This document shows, one piece after another, positions 52,746 through 62,365 of a stretch of 64,000 bases of DNA (position 1 is its first letter; each line of letters starts with the position of its first letter). The translations under genes were made by a program, and so were the position numbers. The notes under the pieces were generated by a model that saw only the letters and a list, made by a program, of their open reading frames with translations, ran no database searches and was not told the origin of the DNA. The stretch comes from Streptomyces tropicalis (lineage in GTDB: Bacteria > Actinomycetota > Actinomycetes > Streptomycetales > Streptomycetaceae), in the NCBI RefSeq assembly GCF_029269835.1, contig NZ_JARJBB010000022.1:23482-87481 (forward strand). The letters run 5' to 3'.

Positions 52746-53744
52746 TCAGTCCCAGGAGCCCCGGGCGGCCGGGAGCCGCCCCACCTCCGCGAGGTCCCGC
52801 GCGGTCAGCCGCAGCTCCGCGGCGGCCGCGTTCTCGCCGGCCCAGCGCTCCCGCTTGGCACCCGGCACCGGCACCACGTGCCGCCCCCGGGACAGCACCC
52901 AGGCCAGCGCCACCTGCGCCGGCGTGACGTCCTCCCCGTGCCGGGCGGCGATCCGGCGCAGCCCGGCGACGATCGGCTGGTTGCCGGCCATCATCTCGGC
53001 CGTGAAACGGGGGTGCCGGGCGCGCACGTCGTCCGGCTCGAAACCCTGGCCGGGCGTGAGGGTGCCGGTGAGGAACCCGCTGCCCAGCGGCATCGCCGCG
53101 AGGAAGCCGATCCCGCGCGCCTCGCACCAGGGCAGCAGCGTGCCGAGCGCCTGCGGCGACCACACCGACAGCTCCGCCTGCACCGCGCTCACCGGGAAGA
53201 CCTGCTGCACCCGCTCCAGCTGCCCCATCGTCGCCTCGTACGGCCGCCCGCGGGACCGGCGCCCGCCGTCCGTCTGCATCGCGCACAGGCCGAGCGCCCG
53301 CACCTTCCCGGCCCGCACCAGCTCCGCCATCGCGCCCCAGGTCTCCTCGACGGGCACCTCGGGATCGGCGCGGTGCAGCTGGTAGAGGTCGATGACGTCC
53401 GTCTGCAGCCGCCGCAGCGACGCGTCGCAGGCCCTGCGCACATAGCCGGGGCGGCCGTTCGCCACGATGTGCTGCTCGCCCACCAGCAGACCGGCCTTCG
53501 TCGACACGAACGCGTCCGCCCGCCGCTCCTTCAACACCCGGCCCAGCAGCAGCTCGTTGGTGAACGGGCCGTACATGTCCGCGGTGTCCAGCAGGGTCGA
53601 GCCGAGGTCCAGGGCCCGGTGCACCGTCCTGAGCGACTCCCCGCCGCGGCGCCGTGACGCGCTGTACGCCCAGTTCATCGGCATGCACCCGAGTCCCACG
53701 GCCCCCACCGCGAGTGCCGCCGCGCCGATCGTCCTGCGCTCCAC
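52746..53744 (-). CDS. Aldo/keto reductase
   Basis: The product is 332 aa from GTG 53744. The catalytic tetrad is present: Asp and Tyr in LLDTADMYGP, Lys in FVSTKAGLL and His in YQLHRADPE. NADPH contacts are in the C-terminal PVPGAKRERWAGENAAAAEL. Length and order fit the cytosolic AKR class. Substrate unknown. It is divergent from the 2-hydroxyacid dehydrogenase gene with a 74-bp gap, so the two may be controlled together. Confidence 0.88.
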   Translation of the reverse strand: MERRTIGAAALAVGAVGLGCMPMNWAYSASRRRGGESLRTVHRALDLGSTLLDTADMYGPFTNELLLGRVLKERRADAFVSTKAGLLVGEQHIVANGRPGYVRRACDASLRRLQTDVIDLYQLHRADPEVPVEETWGAMAELVRAGKVRALGLCAMQTDGGRRSRGRPYEATMGQLERVQQVFPVSAVQAELSVWSPQALGTLLPWCEARGIGFLAAMPLGSGFLTGTLTPGQGFEPDDVRARHPRFTAEMMAGNQPIVAGLRRIAARHGEDVTPAQVALAWVLSRGRHVVPVPGAKRERWAGENAAAAELRLTARDLAEVGRLPAARGSWD

Positions 53745-53818
53745 CTGGCCGTACCCTCCCTCTGCCGGGACAACAACCTAACCTCTGCTCCGCGCGCGCC
53801 TGACATAGCCTCCTGACC

Positions 53819-54769
53819 ATGACTGCTGACGTGTGGCTGCCCATCCCGCCGGACGACATCGAGGGCCTTCCCGAGGGCCCCGCCTACCACTTCTGGGACG
53901 GCGCCGAGGAATTCCCCGCGGACCCCGCCGCATGCGCCTTCTACGTCGTGCCGTACATGAAGCCCGCCCGGATCGGGCTGCGCCCGCTGCCCCGGATGAG
54001 CGCGGTGCGGGTGGTGCAGACGCTGTCCGCCGGCATCGACCACGTCGAGCCCGGACTGGACCGGATGCCGCCCGGCACGGTGCTCTGCAACGCGCGGGGG
54101 GTCCACGAGGCGAGCACGGCGGAGCTGGCCCTGACCCTCGTCCTCGCCTCGCTGCGCGGCGTTCCCGGCTTCGTCCGGGCCCAGGACCGGGGGGAGTGGC
54201 GCGGGGGCTTCCACCCGGCCCTCGCCGACCGGACCGTGCTGATCGTCGGATACGGCTCGATCGGCGCCGCGATCGAGGACCGGCTCGCGCCGTTCGAGGT
54301 CGCGCGGGTGGCGCGGGTGGCGCGCTCCTCGCGCACCACGGCGCGCGGTCCGGTGCACCCGCTCACCGAACTGCCCGCACTGCTTCCCGAGGCGGACGTC
54401 GTGGTGCTGTCCACCCCGCTCACGGACAGCACCCGGCACCTGGCGGACGCGGAGTTCCTCGCCCGCATGAAGGACGGCGCCCTGCTCGTGAACGTCGCGC
54501 GCGGGCCCGTCGTCGACACGAAGGCCCTGCTGGCCGAGCTGGAGACGGGCCGGATCACCGCCGCCCTCGACGTGACCGACCCCGAACCCCTGCCCGCGGG
54601 ACACCCGTTGTGGCACGCGCCGGGCGTGCTGATCAGCCCGCACGTCGGCGGCCCCACGTCCGCGTTCCTGCCGCGCGCCAAGCGGCTGCTGGTGGACCAG
54701 TTGCACCGGTTCGTGAACCGGGAGCCGCTCCGCAACGTGGTCCTCACGACGGGGGCGGCAGGCGTGTAG
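53819..54769 (+). CDS. D-isomer-specific 2-hydroxyacid dehydrogenase
   Basis: The product is 316 aa. The NAD fold is VLIVGYGSIGAAIE. Catalytic residues are the Arg in LVNVARGPVVD, the Glu in DVTDPEPLPAGHPLW and the His in ISPHVGGPTS. It would reduce a 2-keto acid or oxidise the D-hydroxy acid. TAGCCT seven bases before the ATG suggests a leaderless message. The substrate cannot be told; the neighbourhood gives no pathway. Confidence 0.88.
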   Translation: MTADVWLPIPPDDIEGLPEGPAYHFWDGAEEFPADPAACAFYVVPYMKPARIGLRPLPRMSAVRVVQTLSAGIDHVEPGLDRMPPGTVLCNARGVHEASTAELALTLVLASLRGVPGFVRAQDRGEWRGGFHPALADRTVLIVGYGSIGAAIEDRLAPFEVARVARVARSSRTTARGPVHPLTELPALLPEADVVVLSTPLTDSTRHLADAEFLARMKDGALLVNVARGPVVDTKALLAELETGRITAALDVTDPEPLPAGHPLWHAPGVLISPHVGGPTSAFLPRAKRLLVDQLHRFVNREPLRNVVLTTGAAGV

Positions 54770-55135
54770 TCCGTTTCCGGCACTGTCCGCAACCCCTTGG
54801 ACGCGGTGCGTACCTGCATCCCCGCTGGTCGTCACGGAGCGTAGAGGAACTATGTCCCTGAGTGACGATCCTGGTGTATCGTCCCGACAGGGGCTGCGCC
54901 GCGCACCGTTCGGCGCCGGGGACGGACATGTGAGACTGCGAGGGGGGCGACGGGCGATGCACGGCCTATGGACGAAGGATCCGACGCGGCGGGGCCGCCG
55001 CCGACGCCGATGCACGGTCGCGGGCGTCCGCTGCCGGCACACCGGACCGCACCTGCGCAGGTACGGCCGCCGGCGACAGGCCCAGCCGGCCTGCCGGGAC
55101 CCGCGGGACCCGGCCGCCCGGACCGGGAGTCCCCG

Positions 55136-58100
55136 GTGATCCCGCCGCCCGCCACGACCGCGCTTCCGGCGGCGCTGCGGGCGCAGCGCCCATCGAGGGT
55201 CCTGCTGCCCCGTCCGCCGGTCGCCGGCGGCGGGTCCGGGCTGGCCCCCCAGCTGTTCCTCGCGGTGGTGTGCGCGGCCTACGCCGTCGGTGCCGCCCTC
55301 GACTGGGGATCGCCCGAACTGGCCCTGGTCATGGGTGACTTCGGACTGAGCGCCGCGGCCGGCATCGCCGCGGTGTCCTGTGCGCTCCACGCCCGCAACC
55401 CCCGCGTCCGCTTCCGCCCCGCGTGGCTGCTGTTCGCCCTGTCCTCGGCGATGGCCGCCCTGGGCAACCTGGTCTGGGGCTGGTACGAGGTCGTCCTCGG
55501 CGAGCCGGTGCCCAGCCCGAGCTACGCCGACCTGTTCTTCCTGTGCTTCGCGCCCCCCGCCATCGTGGGCCTGCTGGTCCTGGCCAAGCGGCCCGCCACG
55601 CGGGCGGGCTGGGTGTGCCTGGCGCTGGACGCCTGGCTGATCGGCGGCTCGCTGCTCACCCTGTCGTGGAGTCTCGCCCTCGCCCAGGCGGCCAAGTTCG
55701 ACGGGCCGAGCGTCGCGCACACCGCGCTCTCGCTGGCGTACCCGCTGCTCGACATCGCGCTGGTCAGCATGGTGCTCGCCCTGCACTTCCGGCGCTCCGC
55801 GGTCAACCGCACCGCCGTCAACACCGCGATCGGCGCGCTCGCGCTCACCGTGATGTGCGACGCGCTGTTCACCTCGCCGCTGCTGCACCACAGCTACCAC
55901 TCCGGCCAGTTGCTCGACGCGGGCTGGTTCGCCGGCTCGCTGCTCCTCGCGTACGCCCCGTGGGCGGCGCCGCGCCCGGCGCCGGGCGCCGACCGGCGCG
56001 ACCCGGACCACCGCGCGGCGTACGCTCCCGCAGCCGGCGGCCACGGCCCGGACGGGCCCGACGCCGGCCGCCGTGACACGGACGGCCATACGCGCGTGGC
56101 CGACGGGTCCGCGCACCCCTCCGAGGGCCGCACGTCCCCCGCCGACGGGCATACGCCCCCGGACGAGGGGCGTCCGCACGAGGTGCACGAGCACCCGCCG
56201 GGCCGGGGCCGTACCTCCCCCGGTCCGTACGTCCATGCGCCCGCCCGGGGGGGCGACCGCGAGCGGTACCCGGTCAGCCGGCCCCTCACCGGCTCGCTCG
56301 CGGCGCTCACGCCGTACCTGGCCGCCGCCGTCTGCACCCTCGGCATCCTCTACAACGTGCTCAACGGCCAGAGCGTCGACCGCGTCGTGCTGATCACCGC
56401 GGGCGCCGTGGTGCTCGCGCTGGTCGTGCGCCAGGGCATCATGCTCCTCGACAACATCACCCTCACCCAGGAACTGGCCCAGAAGGAGAACCACTTCCGC
56501 TCCCTGGTGCAGGGCTCCAGCGACGTCATCATGATCGCCGCGCCCAACGGCATCCTCCGGTACGTCTCCCCGGCGGCCGCCGGGGTCTACGGCCGGCCGG
56601 CCGAGGACCTGGTGGGCCGGGAGCTGGCCACGCTCATCCATCCGGAGGACCTGGGATGCGTGGTGCACGAGGTGCGCCGCTTCCTCGCCGCCAGCCCGCT
56701 GGACGAGCCGACCACCCGCATCGAGTGCCGCTTCCGGTCCGGCGGGGGCGGCTGGCTCAACGTGGAGTCGACCATCAACCGCCACCACGGCGGACTGATC
56801 TTCAACAGCCGGGACGTGACCGAGCGCGTCCGCCTCCAGGCCCAGCTCCAGCACAACGCGGAGCACGACCCGCTGACCGACCTGCCCAACCGCGCCCTGT
56901 TCACCCGCCGGGTGCAGCAGGCGCTGTCCGGCCGCCGCAGCACCGACCGCGGCACCGCCGTGCTCTTCATCGACCTCGACGGCTTCAAGGCCGTCAACGA
57001 CACCATCGGGCACCAGGCCGGGGACGAACTGCTCGTCCAGGCCGCCCGCAGGCTCCACGAGGCGGTCCGTCAGGGCGACACCGCCGCCCGGCTCGGCGGT
57101 GACGAGTTCGCGGCGCTGATCGTCGGCGACGGCACCCGCGACCGCAGCGCCCGGGAAGGGCACATCCGGGAACTGGCCGACCGCCTCAGGGTCAGGCTGT
57201 CCCAGCCCTACCTGATCGGCGGCAACGACGTCCGCGTCGCCGCGTCCATCGGCGTCTCCTTCGCGGAACCCGGTCTGGGCGCGGGGGAGCTGCTGCGCAA
57301 CGCCGACCTGGCCATGTACCGGGCGAAGGCGGCCGGAAAGGGCCGGGTGGAGCTGTACCGGCCGCAGATGCAGCAGGACGTCGTCCGGAAGGCGGAGCTG
57401 GCCACCCGGCTGCGGGTGGCCCTGCACGACGGCGAGTTCGCCCTGCTGCACCAGCCGGTGGTGTGCCTGGAGAACGGCCGGATCACGTCGGTGGCCGCGC
57501 AGCCGCGCTGGCGGTCCTCGCAGGGGGTCCTCTTCACGCCCGCGGAGTTCCTGCGTGTGGCCGAGAACGGCGACCGGACCGCGGAGCTGGGCCGCTGGCT
57601 GCTGGCCGAGGCGGTCGAGCAGGCCGCCGAGCGGGCCGCAGCGGGCCTGTCCGTGCCCGTGGTGGTCCGGCTCGGCGCCCGCCGGCTGCTGGACCGCTCC
57701 CTGCCGCTCGGCTCGGTCGAGGCCCTGCTGACCCGGCACGGGCTGCCCTCCGGGTCGCTGGTGATCGAGCTGTCCGACATCGATCCGCGGGGCTCGCTGG
57801 ACGAGCTGGAGCGTCGGCTGACCGCCCTCAGGCGCCTCGGCGTACGGATCGCGCTAGACGGCTTCGGCAGTGGCTACGCGGCCCTCACGGCCCTGCGGCG
57901 GCTCCCCGTGGACGTGCTCAAGCTCGACCGCGGCCTGGTCGAGGGAGTGGTGGAGTCCGCCCGGCTGCACAAGATCACCAGCGGGCTGCTCCGGATCGCC
58001 ACCGACCTCGGGCTGCAGTCCGTGGCCGACGGCGTGGACCTTCCCGAGCAGGTCGTCGCCCTGCGGGCGATGGGCTGCACCCACGGGCAGGGCATGGCCT

Positions 58101-58288
58101 TCGCCGGGGCGCTGGACGAGTACCGGCTGCGCCGGACGCTCACCTCCGGCCACTGCCCGGTGCCGCATGGTCCGGCCGAACCGGTGCTCGCCGTCGGGGC
58201 GGGCCCCTACTCCGGTCCGGTCGCCGCCGTCTTCGGAGGCGGGACGGCCCTGCGCTCACATAATGAGACGCCCGTCCCACCTACTTGA
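55136..58288 (+). CDS. cdgF: Membrane PAS-GGDEF-EAL protein, CdgF-like, with an inactive-looking EAL domain
   Basis: The product is 1050 aa from GTG 55136, with GGGAG six bases upstream. An in-frame ATG at 54968 would add 56 low-complexity residues and has no site at normal distance. About nine helices are split by a His/Asp/Pro-rich loop near residues 278-380. A PAS domain follows at about 451-570 (SLVQGSSDVIMIAAPNGI). GGDEF is intact at 654-658. The EAL motif reads AAQ (787-789), and DDFG reads DGFG (908-911), so the phosphodiesterase should be dead. It probably makes c-di-GMP or binds it. The name is from memory of Streptomyces CdgF. Confidence 0.82.
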   Translation: MIPPPATTALPAALRAQRPSRVLLPRPPVAGGGSGLAPQLFLAVVCAAYAVGAALDWGSPELALVMGDFGLSAAAGIAAVSCALHARNPRVRFRPAWLLFALSSAMAALGNLVWGWYEVVLGEPVPSPSYADLFFLCFAPPAIVGLLVLAKRPATRAGWVCLALDAWLIGGSLLTLSWSLALAQAAKFDGPSVAHTALSLAYPLLDIALVSMVLALHFRRSAVNRTAVNTAIGALALTVMCDALFTSPLLHHSYHSGQLLDAGWFAGSLLLAYAPWAAPRPAPGADRRDPDHRAAYAPAAGGHGPDGPDAGRRDTDGHTRVADGSAHPSEGRTSPADGHTPPDEGRPHEVHEHPPGRGRTSPGPYVHAPARGGDRERYPVSRPLTGSLAALTPYLAAAVCTLGILYNVLNGQSVDRVVLITAGAVVLALVVRQGIMLLDNITLTQELAQKENHFRSLVQGSSDVIMIAAPNGILRYVSPAAAGVYGRPAEDLVGRELATLIHPEDLGCVVHEVRRFLAASPLDEPTTRIECRFRSGGGGWLNVESTINRHHGGLIFNSRDVTERVRLQAQLQHNAEHDPLTDLPNRALFTRRVQQALSGRRSTDRGTAVLFIDLDGFKAVNDTIGHQAGDELLVQAARRLHEAVRQGDTAARLGGDEFAALIVGDGTRDRSAREGHIRELADRLRVRLSQPYLIGGNDVRVAASIGVSFAEPGLGAGELLRNADLAMYRAKAAGKGRVELYRPQMQQDVVRKAELATRLRVALHDGEFALLHQPVVCLENGRITSVAAQPRWRSSQGVLFTPAEFLRVAENGDRTAELGRWLLAEAVEQAAERAAAGLSVPVVVRLGARRLLDRSLPLGSVEALLTRHGLPSGSLVIELSDIDPRGSLDELERRLTALRRLGVRIALDGFGSGYAALTALRRLPVDVLKLDRGLVEGVVESARLHKITSGLLRIATDLGLQSVADGVDLPEQVVALRAMGCTHGQGMAFAGALDEYRLRRTLTSGHCPVPHGPAEPVLAVGAGPYSGPVAAVFGGGTALRSHNETPVPPT
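58259..58264 (+). promoter_or_regulatory. Candidate -10 of the ilv leader transcript
   Basis: CATAAT (58259-58264) lies inside the last codons of the upstream GGDEF gene, 58 bases before the leader-peptide ATG. I see no good -35 at 16-18 bases. A TTGACA at 58284-58289 has no matching -10 behind it. Confidence 0.3.
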
Positions 58289-58321
58289 CAGTGGGTGCGC
58301 GTCGGGGGGAGGGTCAGTGCC

Positions 58322-58363
58322 ATGCGCACCCGAATTCTCGTACTTGGACAGCGCGTCGGCTGA
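58322..58363 (+). CDS. ilvB leader peptide, 13 aa (MRTRILVLGQRVG)
   Basis: ATG 58322 has GGGGGGAGGG eight bases upstream. The peptide holds Ile, Leu, Val and Leu in a row and a further Val, the end products of the ilv pathway. The codons used, CGA ATT, GTA, CTT and GGA, are rare in this genome; that should slow the ribosome further when charged tRNA is short. It lies in front of a terminator hairpin and ilvB, the layout of transcription attenuation described for actinobacterial ilv genes. Confidence 0.88.
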   Translation: MRTRILVLGQRVG

Positions 58364-58364
58364 A

Positions 58365-58452
58365 CTGGGACCCACCGGACGACGATCCGGAAATCCCCAG
58401 TGACCCTACCGACGCGCTCCCCTCGCTTGCCTTGCGGCACGAGGGGTTTTTT
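58365..58452 (+). terminator. ilvB attenuator with rho-independent terminator
   Basis: CCCCTCG (58419-58425) pairs with CGAGGGG (58440-58446), with an inner TGCC/GGCA pair and a six-T run at 58447-58452: a rare clear U-tract terminator for this GC-rich genome. Just before it, CCGACGCGCT (58409-58418) is an exact complement of AGCGCGTCGG (58350-58359) inside the leader-peptide codons. Between them CTGGG/CCCAG and CCGGA/TCCGG (58365-58400) form another hairpin. Ribosome position on the leader should decide which fold forms. Confidence 0.88.
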
Positions 58453-58531
58453 GTTGCACGGCCACCCCTCGTGCAGCAGCTGAACTCCGCTCAAACTTCG
58501 CAAAAACCCTCAGCATCGAGAAGAGAAGACG

Positions 58532-60379
58532 ATGACCGAGCAGGCCACCGGGGCTCACCCGCAGCCGCGGCCCCGATCCGGAGGACATCAGTCCGCTCCC
58601 GAGCACGTCACGGGTGCGCAGTCCCTGATCCGTTCGCTCGAGGAGGTCGGCGCCGACACGGTATTCGGCATTCCGGGCGGTGCGATCCTGCCCGCGTACG
58701 ACCCGCTGATGGACTCCACCAAGGTGCGCCACGTCCTGGTGCGGCACGAACAGGGCGCCGGCCACGCGGCCACCGGCTACGCGCAGGCCACCGGTAAGGT
58801 CGGCGTCTGCATGGCGACCTCGGGACCCGGCGCCACCAACCTGGTCACCCCGATCGCCGACGCCCACATGGACTCCGTGCCGCTGGTGGCGATCACCGGC
58901 CAGGTCGCCTCCAAGGCGATCGGCACGGACGCCTTCCAGGAGGCGGACATCGTCGGCATCACCATGCCGATCACCAAGCACAACTTCCTGGTGACCAAGG
59001 CCGAGGACATCCCGCGGGTCATCGCGCAGGCGTTCCACATCGCCTCCACCGGCCGCCCCGGACCGGTCCTGGTCGACATCGCCAAGGACGCCCTCCAGGC
59101 GCGGACCACCTTCTCCTGGCCGCCGGTGATGGACCTGCCCGGGTACCGCCCGGTCACCAAGCCGCACGCCAAGCAGATCCGCGAGGCCGCCAAGCTCGTC
59201 ACCTCCGCCCGGCGGCCCGTCCTCTACGTCGGCGGCGGTGTCCTCAAGGCCGGTGCCACCGCCGAGCTGAAGGTCCTCGCGGAACTCACCGGAGCGCCCG
59301 TCACCACCACCCTGATGGCGCTCGGCGCCTTCCCCGACAGCCACCCGCTGCACGTGGGAATGCCGGGCATGCACGGTTCGGTCACCGCCGTCACCGCGCT
59401 GCAGAAGAGCGACCTGATCGTCGCCCTCGGAGCCCGCTTCGACGACCGCGTCACCGGCAGGCTGGACAGCTTCGCCCCCTTCGCCAAGATCGTCCACGCC
59501 GACATCGACCCGGCCGAGATCGGCAAGAACCGTGCCGCGGACGTGCCGATCGTCGGTGACGCCCGCGAGGTCATCGCCGACCTGATCCAGGCCGTCCAGA
59601 AGGAGCACGCCGAGGGCCACCGCGGCGACTACACCGCCTGGTGGAACGACCTCGGCCGCTGGCGCGACACCTACCCCCTCGGCTACGACCAGCCCGCGGA
59701 CGGCTCGCTGTCCCCGCAGCAGGTCATCGAGCGGATCGGCCGGCTCGCCCCGGAGGGCACGGTCTTCGCCGCGGGCGTCGGCCAGCACCAGATGTGGTCC
59801 GCCCACTTCATCCAGTACGAGCAGCCCGCCACCTGGCTCAACTCCGGCGGCGCCGGGACCATGGGCTACGCGGTCCCCGCCGCCATGGGCGCGAAGGCGG
59901 GCCGCCCGGAGCGCACCGTCTGGGCGATCGACGGCGACGGCTGCTTCCAGATGACCAACCAGGAACTCACCACCTGCGCCCTGAACAACATCCCGATCAA
60001 GGTCGCCGTCATCAACAACGGCGCTCTCGGGATGGTCCGCCAGTGGCAGACCCTGTTCTACAACCAGCGGTACTCCAACACCGTGCTGCACTCCGGCCCC
60101 GGCGACGAGCCCAAGGGCCCGAGCGCCGGCACCCGCGTCCCCGACTTCGTGAAGCTGTCGGAGGCCATGGGCTGCCACGCGATCCGCTGCGAGTCCCCCG
60201 AGGACCTCGACAAGGTGATCGAGGAGGCCAACTCGATCAACGACCGTCCCGTCGTCGTCGACTTCATCGTCCACGAGGACGCGATGGTGTGGCCGATGGT
60301 CGCCGCCGGCACCTCCAACGACGAGATCATGGCCGCCCGGGACGTCCGTCCCGACTTCGGCGACAACGAAGACGACTGA
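58532..60379 (+). CDS. ilvB: Acetolactate synthase, large (catalytic) subunit
   Basis: The product is 615 aa. It joins two pyruvates, or pyruvate and 2-ketobutyrate, with TPP, FAD and magnesium, the first common step to valine, leucine and isoleucine. The TPP glutamate is in VRHEQGAGHAATGYA and the diphosphate motif is IDGDGCFQMTNQELTTC. SGPGATNLVTPIADAH and GARFDDRVTG are typical. It has an N-terminal extension of about 25 residues. It is controlled by the leader peptide and attenuator at 58322-58452 and heads ilvB-ilvN-ilvC. Confidence 0.96.
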   Translation: MTEQATGAHPQPRPRSGGHQSAPEHVTGAQSLIRSLEEVGADTVFGIPGGAILPAYDPLMDSTKVRHVLVRHEQGAGHAATGYAQATGKVGVCMATSGPGATNLVTPIADAHMDSVPLVAITGQVASKAIGTDAFQEADIVGITMPITKHNFLVTKAEDIPRVIAQAFHIASTGRPGPVLVDIAKDALQARTTFSWPPVMDLPGYRPVTKPHAKQIREAAKLVTSARRPVLYVGGGVLKAGATAELKVLAELTGAPVTTTLMALGAFPDSHPLHVGMPGMHGSVTAVTALQKSDLIVALGARFDDRVTGRLDSFAPFAKIVHADIDPAEIGKNRAADVPIVGDAREVIADLIQAVQKEHAEGHRGDYTAWWNDLGRWRDTYPLGYDQPADGSLSPQQVIERIGRLAPEGTVFAAGVGQHQMWSAHFIQYEQPATWLNSGGAGTMGYAVPAAMGAKAGRPERTVWAIDGDGCFQMTNQELTTCALNNIPIKVAVINNGALGMVRQWQTLFYNQRYSNTVLHSGPGDEPKGPSAGTRVPDFVKLSEAMGCHAIRCESPEDLDKVIEEANSINDRPVVVDFIVHEDAMVWPMVAAGTSNDEIMAARDVRPDFGDNEDD

Positions 60380-60411
60380 GCCGGAAGAGCGAAGAGGAAG
60401 AGCTACCAGAC

Positions 60412-60936
60412 ATGTCCAAGCACACGCTCTCCGTCCTGGTGGAGAACACGCCGGGCATCCTCGCCCGGATCGCCGCGCTGTTCTCCCGCCGCGGCTTCAA
60501 CATCGACTCGCTCGCGGTCGGCGTCACCGAGCACCCCGACATCTCCCGCATCACCATCGTCGTCGGCGTGGAGGACCTGCCGCTGGAGCAGGTCACCAAG
60601 CAGCTCAACAAGCTCGTCAACGTGCTGAAGATCGTCGAGCTGGAGCCGGCCCAGGCCGTCCAGCGCGAACTCGTCCTGGTGAAGGTCCGCGCCGACAACG
60701 AGACGCGCTCCCAGATCGTCGAGATCGTCCAGCTGTTCCGCGCCAAGACGGTCGACGTCTCCCCGGAGGCCGTGACGATCGAGGCCACCGGGTCCGGCGA
60801 GAAGCTGTCGGCGATGCTCAAGATGCTCGAGCCGTTCGGCATCAAGGAGCTGGTGCAGTCCGGCACGATCGCCATCGGCCGCGGCGCCCGCTCCATCACC
60901 GACCGGTCCCTGCGCGCCCTCGACCGGTCGGCGTAA
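60412..60936 (+). CDS. ilvN: Acetolactate synthase, small (regulatory) subunit
   Basis: The product is 174 aa from ATG 60412. It activates IlvB and gives valine feedback through its ACT domain: HTLSVLVENTPGILARIAAL, FSRRGFNIDSLAVG. The C-terminal ALS_ss_C half is complete (RAKTVDVSPEAVTIEATGSG, LEPFGIKELVQSG). It lies 32 bp after ilvB. Confidence 0.95.
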   Translation: MSKHTLSVLVENTPGILARIAALFSRRGFNIDSLAVGVTEHPDISRITIVVGVEDLPLEQVTKQLNKLVNVLKIVELEPAQAVQRELVLVKVRADNETRSQIVEIVQLFRAKTVDVSPEAVTIEATGSGEKLSAMLKMLEPFGIKELVQSGTIAIGRGARSITDRSLRALDRSA

Positions 60937-61049
60937 CGACCCGCCGGGCGGCCGGGCGAACCGGCCGCCCGCAGACCGGATCCCGAATCCTCCCTCGCCC
61001 CGCCGTCCTACGGTGGGAGCACCACCTGCACACCAAGGAGAGACCCAAA

Positions 61050-62048
<999 letters not shown>

Positions 62049-62059
62049 GGCCGCCTGCC

Positions 62060-62090
62060 GAGGGGCTGGAGCGCCGCGCTCCGGCCCCTT
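62060..62090 (+). terminator. Hairpin at the end of the ilv operon
   Basis: AGGGGCTGGAGCG (62061-62073) pairs with CGCTCCGGCCCCT (62077-62089), 13 bp with one G-U pair and loop CCG, 12 bp after the ilvC stop. It should end the ilv transcript before serA. Confidence 0.65.
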
Positions 62091-62205
62091 CGGCGAACCC
62101 GGGGTAACGTCGGTGTCCGAAGGGCATCCGCGGCGTTGTCCACCCCGTCCAGCCACGGACGGGTGATCCTTCCGCAGCGGCGCAATGCGACGCACCAGGC
62201 GCCAC

Positions 62206-62211
62206 TAGACT
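62206..62211 (+). promoter_or_regulatory. Candidate -10 of serA (gap 62049-62365)
   Basis: TAGACT (62206-62211) is a favoured Streptomyces -10, about 155 bases before the serA start; no TTGACA-like -35 stands at 16-18 bases. The long leader to 62365 has no open frame or known riboswitch that I recognise. Apart from the ilvC hairpin the rest of the gap shows nothing. Confidence 0.35.
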
Positions 62212-62365
62212 GCTGCACGAACAAACGCGTCAGGCCCACAGCGTCGTGCGTCTTCCACGCGGCTAAGCGACACCGAGGAATCCGAAGGCACGTCCCCGGT
62301 GCCACTCCCCTCCACCGCCAGCGGCCGTCGGGACGGCCGTCCGCATTGGACTTGTGAGGACCCAC

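Noticed and set aside
53675..57739. A minus-strand open frame of about 1350 codons opposite the dehydrogenase and CdgF-like genes
   Set aside because: Same reason: antisense of two well-supported genes, with no recognisable domain or ribosome-binding site.
58284..58289. TTGACA as the -35 of the ilv promoter
   Set aside because: At 16-18 bases downstream there is only the G-rich ribosome site of the leader peptide, no -10.
62049..62365. A serine-sensing riboswitch or leader peptide before serA
   Set aside because: No known aptamer core and no short frame with a ribosome site and Ser codons was found.
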